This document shows positions 60,830 to 64,000 of a stretch of 64,000 bases of DNA, one piece after another. This DNA comes from Bromus sterilis. Taxonomy: Eukaryota > Streptophyta > Magnoliopsida > Poales > Poaceae. A program made the position numbers and the translations under genes. Where the stretch lies: the NCBI GenBank assembly GCA_950022295.1, contig OX465600.1, forward strand, positions 228,987,782-229,051,781. Reading direction: 5' to 3'. Positions within the stretch are counted from its first letter, which is position 1. Every line of letters starts with the position of its first letter. The notes beneath the pieces were generated by a model, which worked only from the letters and a program-made list of their open reading frames with translations, was not told the origin of the DNA and ran no database searches.

Positions 60830-61594
60830 ATGGCAGCACCTCGCCCCTCGTTCAACTTAGGATCATTCCTAGAGAAAGATAAGCTCAAAATAGATGGGAC
60901 AAACTTCACCAACTAGTTCCGCACCCTGAGGATTCTCCTCGTTCCCCTCAAGATGGCATACGTACTAGAGGGCGCGTTAGGTGACGCACCAGCAGATGAT
61001 GCCAGTCAGGACGAGAAGAATGTCTATCTCTCCAGGACTGATGATTACAACCTTCTCCAGAGTGGCATGCTCTACTCCATGGAGGCTGAGCTGCAGAAAC
61101 GCTTTGAGAGGATGGGTGCATATGAGATTATCACCGACCTCAAGGAGGTCTTCGCACCTCAAGCCAGGGCTGAACGGTACGAGGCTTCTGAAGCCTTCTT
61201 CTCAGCAAAGATGGACGAGCACGACAGCGTGAGTGAGCACGTAGTAAAAATGTCTGGCTACGTTCAGCGCTTGAATGCTCTGGAATGCTAGATTCCAGAT
61301 GAACTTGCTGTTGATAGGGTGTTTCAGTCGCTTCCCCCTAGCTACAAAGGCTTTGTGCTGAACTACAACATGCAGGGGATGACCAAAACCCCTTCTGAGT
61401 TGTTCGCCATGCTGAAGAGCGCCGAGGTTGAGATCAAGAAGGAGCAGCCCGTCTTCATGGTCAACAAGTCCACTGACTTCAGGAAGTCAAGCAGGCGGGA
61501 GAAGGCCAAGAGAGGTGGCCCCAAGAGGGATGGCAAGTCAGTTGCCGATCCTCCCAAGGCACCCAAGCCTAAACCCGGAGTGGAGTGCTTCTAG
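60830..61594 (+). pseudogene. gag: Gag of C2 with three in-frame TAG codons
   Basis: ATG at 60830 starts MAAPRPSFNLGSFLEKDKL, typical of Triticeae Copia gag. The same frame is kept throughout, but TAG stands at codon 29 (60914-60916), codon 154 (61289-61291) and codon 255 (61592-61594). The last lies inside the zinc knuckle, between the two first cysteines (C-F-stop-C-K-G-E-G-H-W-K-R-N-C). No frameshift was seen. The first is one change from the Trp codon TGG and the second one change from CAG. Gag would form the particle and bind RNA. As it stands only fragments could be made. Confidence 0.9.
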
Positions 61595-64000
61595 TGCAAG
61601 GGTGAAGGTCACTGGAAACGCAACTGCCCCAAGTACCTAAAGGACAAGAAGGCTGGCAAGGTCGCCAAGAGAGACGAAGGTATATTTGATATACATATTG
61701 TTGATCTTCTGTTGACAAGCGCCGGGAACACATCCTGGATACTTGATACAGGATCTTTCGCTCATATTTCTAATTCCATTCAGGGACTAAGGAATAGGAG
61801 ATGCTTGCTCAAGGATGAAGTGACGATGCGCGTGGGGAATGGCTGTCAAATTGAAGTCTTGGCGGTCGGCACGAAGCATCTTAGTCTCCCTTCGGGATTG
61901 GTTTTAGTTCTGAATAATTGCTACTATGTACCCGTGTTGAGTGTGAACATCGTTAGTGGCTCTTGCTTGAAGCGAGACCGCTATTCTTTTAAGTCTGATA
62001 CAATTGGTTGTTCGATTTATAAGGATGAAATGTTTTATGTTCACGCACCGGAGTTGCATGGTTTATTCGTACTTGATCTCGATGGTGACGTGTGTCACAT
62101 TAACAATATTGAGGCCAAAAGATTGAAGAATGATGAAGATCACATGAAGATGTGGCATTGCCGACTTTGTCATATTGGTATAAAGCGCATGGAGAAGCTC
62201 CATAAGGATGGACTTCTTGAGTCATTGGATTTTGGATCCCTTGATACATGTGAACCATGCCTCATGGGCAAAATGACAAGGAATCCATTCAATGGGATAA
62301 TGGAGCGTGCGGATGACTTATTGGGGATCATACACACGGATGTATGTGGACCCATGAACGTCCCCACTCGCAATGGTCTTCGTTACTTCGTGACCTTTAC
62401 TGATGACTTGAGCAGATATAAGTATATTTACTTGATGAAGCACAAGTCTGAAACCTTTGAAAAGTTCAAGGAATTTCAGAATGAGGTCGAAAATCAACTC
62501 GGAAAGAAAATCAAACACCTTCGATCGGATCGAGGTGGCGAGTATTTGAGTCACGAGTTTGGCAATAATCTGAAGTCTTGTGGCATAGTACCACAGCTTA
62601 CGCCGGCAGGCACACCTCAGAGAAACGGTGTGGCTGAGCGACGTAACCGAACCCTATTGGATAGCGTACGATCGATGATGTCTCATACTGATTTTCCTGT
62701 GTCATTCTGGGGGTATGCATTAGAAACTGCCGCTCATATTCTTAATAGGGCACCATCCATATCCGTAAAGACAACACCATTTGAAGAATGGCATGGCACG
62801 AAACCTAAGTTGTCTCACCTGAAGATTTGGGGTTGTGAGTCTTATGTTAGGAAACTACAGCCTGACAAACTTGAATCCATGGAGGATAAGTGCATCTTTG
62901 TGGGCTATCCCAAGGAAACTTTTGGATACACCTTCTACAACAAGTCTGACAGGAAAACATTTGTTGCCAAGACGGGACACTTTCTTGAGAAGGAGTTTCT
63001 CGCGAAAGAGTTGAGTGGGAGGAAAATAGACCTCGATGAAGTGACTGACCAATCACTCCAATTGGAAGAAACGGCTACGGAAATTGTTCGGGAACCATCT
63101 TCCAAAGTGGGAGCTGAAGAGAATGGCCAGAACGACATTCATAACGATCATGACATTGATGATGATCATGATGAGAATGAAGAGGAACCTTTTATGCCCC
63201 GTAGGTCATCAAGAGTCTGTCAACCTACTGAGTTTTACGGACAACTTGTGAATGCAATCTCGGCTAATGAGTCGGATGAACCTACAAGTTATAAAGAAGC
63301 AATGGAGGGACCCGAGTCCGAGAAATGGCTTGAAGCCATGAAATCCGAAATAGACTCCATGTACACCAACAAAGTATGGCCTTTGGTGGATATTCCCGAG
63401 GACCGCAAGGCCGTCGAGAATAAATGGATTTTCAAGAAAAAGACTGACGCGGACGGAAACGTATCTGTCTACAAAGCTCGACTTGTCGCGAAGGGGTTCC
63501 GACAAATTCAAGGAGTTGACTACGAGGAGACGTTCTCTCCTGTAGCGATGATGAAGTCTATTCGGATCCTACTAGAAATAGCTGCATATCATGATTACGA
63601 GATATGGCAGATGGATGTGAAAACTGCATTCCTAAATGGCAACATTGAGGAAGAGTTGTATATGATGCAACCAGAGGGGTTTGTCGATCCAAGGAACGCT
63701 GGTAAGGTGTGCAAGCTTCAACGGTCCATCTATGGGTTGAAGCAAGCATCTCGGAGCTGGAATCTTCGATTTGATGAGGTCATTAAAGCTTTTGGATTTG
63801 TCCAAAACGTCGAAGAGTTCTACGTCTATAGGAAACTGAGTGGGAGCTCTGTAGCATTCCTTGTGTTATATGTAGATGACATATTACTAATAGGGAACGA
63901 TAAGAAATTCTTAGAGGAAGTGAAGGAATATCTGAATGGACAATTTTCCATGAAGGACCTAGGTGAAGCTGCGTACATATTGGGGATTAAGATCTATAGA
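61595..64000 (+). CDS. pol: Pol of C2 (protease, integrase, reverse transcriptase), open to the window edge
   Basis: 802 codons without a stop, in the gag frame. Order: end of the zinc knuckle; protease with DTGS (61745); GAG-pre-integrase zinc region (MWHCRLCHIG, CEPCLMGK); integrase catalytic Asp at 62339 (HTDVCGP), Asp at 62528 (RSDRGGEY) and Glu at 62636 (GVAERRNR), the last two 35 residues apart (DX35E); an acidic linker (about 63120-63190); RT with WQMDVKTAFLNG, SIYGLKQASR and YVDD at 63869-63880. All catalytic residues I can check are present. It would cut the precursor, copy the RNA and insert the DNA. RNase H lies beyond 64000. Translation depends on passing the three gag stops, so this copy is probably inactive despite a clean pol. 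Confidence 0.93.

Larger units (their letters stand above)
59863..64000 (+). mobile_element. C2: internal region of a Copia element, running off the window
   Basis: PBS, leader, gag and pol follow the LTR end in normal order. Domain order protease-integrase-RT is Copia. The unit continues past the window edge, so its RNase H and 3' LTR cannot be seen. Its 5' LTR is the LTR that also ends C1. Confidence 0.92.

Noticed and set aside
1..64000. Host genes, tRNA or rRNA genes
   Set aside because: No frame outside retroelements shows a known domain, and the tRNA-like matches are primer binding sites only. No complete tRNA fold was noticed.

Overview
The window looks like intergenic DNA of a large-genome grass, most likely a Triticeae (wheat, Aegilops or barley relative). 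I infer this from the LTR retrotransposon types present, the Angela/WIS/BARE-like Copia LTR and the depth of nesting. I see no host gene, tRNA, rRNA or CRISPR array. Almost all of it can be assigned to LTR retrotransposons inserted into one another. Five insertions have both ends inside the window, and each has a matching 5-bp target-site duplication (TSD).

Left block, plus strand, 1-31471. Three related Athila-like Gypsy elements share LTRs that start TGATACRTCCC, and the two whose 5' ends are visible have a tRNA-Asp-type primer site. E1 (1-4893) enters from the left and ends with its 3' LTR. E3 (5027-31471) starts after a short orphan piece. E2 (5442-26443, TSD CCGCC) sits inside the 5' LTR of E3. 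The 3' LTR of E2 was then hit twice: by L (13479-21444, TSD ATTGG), which has 3.7-kb LTRs around only about 0.6 kb of non-coding sequence, and by S (21656-26413, TSD CCAGC), a 4.76-kb solo LTR. With L and S removed, the E2 3' LTR adds up to 1661 bp against 1658 bp for its 5' LTR. E1, E2 and E3 have the same non-coding 3' chassis but different coding pieces: an unknown hydrophobic ORF in E1, a broken gag plus aspartic protease in E2, and an intact short gag-like ORF in E3. None shows RT, RNase H or integrase in this window.

Middle, 31472-33412. E3 is cut off by a short LTR fragment (31472-31640) and an unassigned stretch. Then comes the 3' end of a Copia element (RNase H, polypurine tract) running into a Copia LTR.

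Right block, 33413-59035. That Copia LTR is split by A, a minus-strand Ty3/Gypsy chromovirus-like element (TSD ATCGG), which is itself split in gag by B, a second member of the same family (TSD GAAGT). Both have 3.9-kb LTRs, an initiator-Met primer site and gag-protease-RT-RNase H-integrase-chromodomain order, and both carry stops or frameshifts.

Right end, 59041-64000. The Copia LTR resumes and leads into a primer site, a long leader, a gag with three TAG stops and a pol frame open to the window edge. The LTR therefore has the end of one Copia unit on its left and the start of another on its right, a tandem sharing one LTR.

The LTRs of L, S, A and B share compact palindromic blocks and a hairpin with a compensated base pair. 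These are the best candidates for undescribed cis-acting signals. Element names E1-E3, L, S, A, B, C1 and C2 are local labels. Family names are inferences, because no database search was possible.
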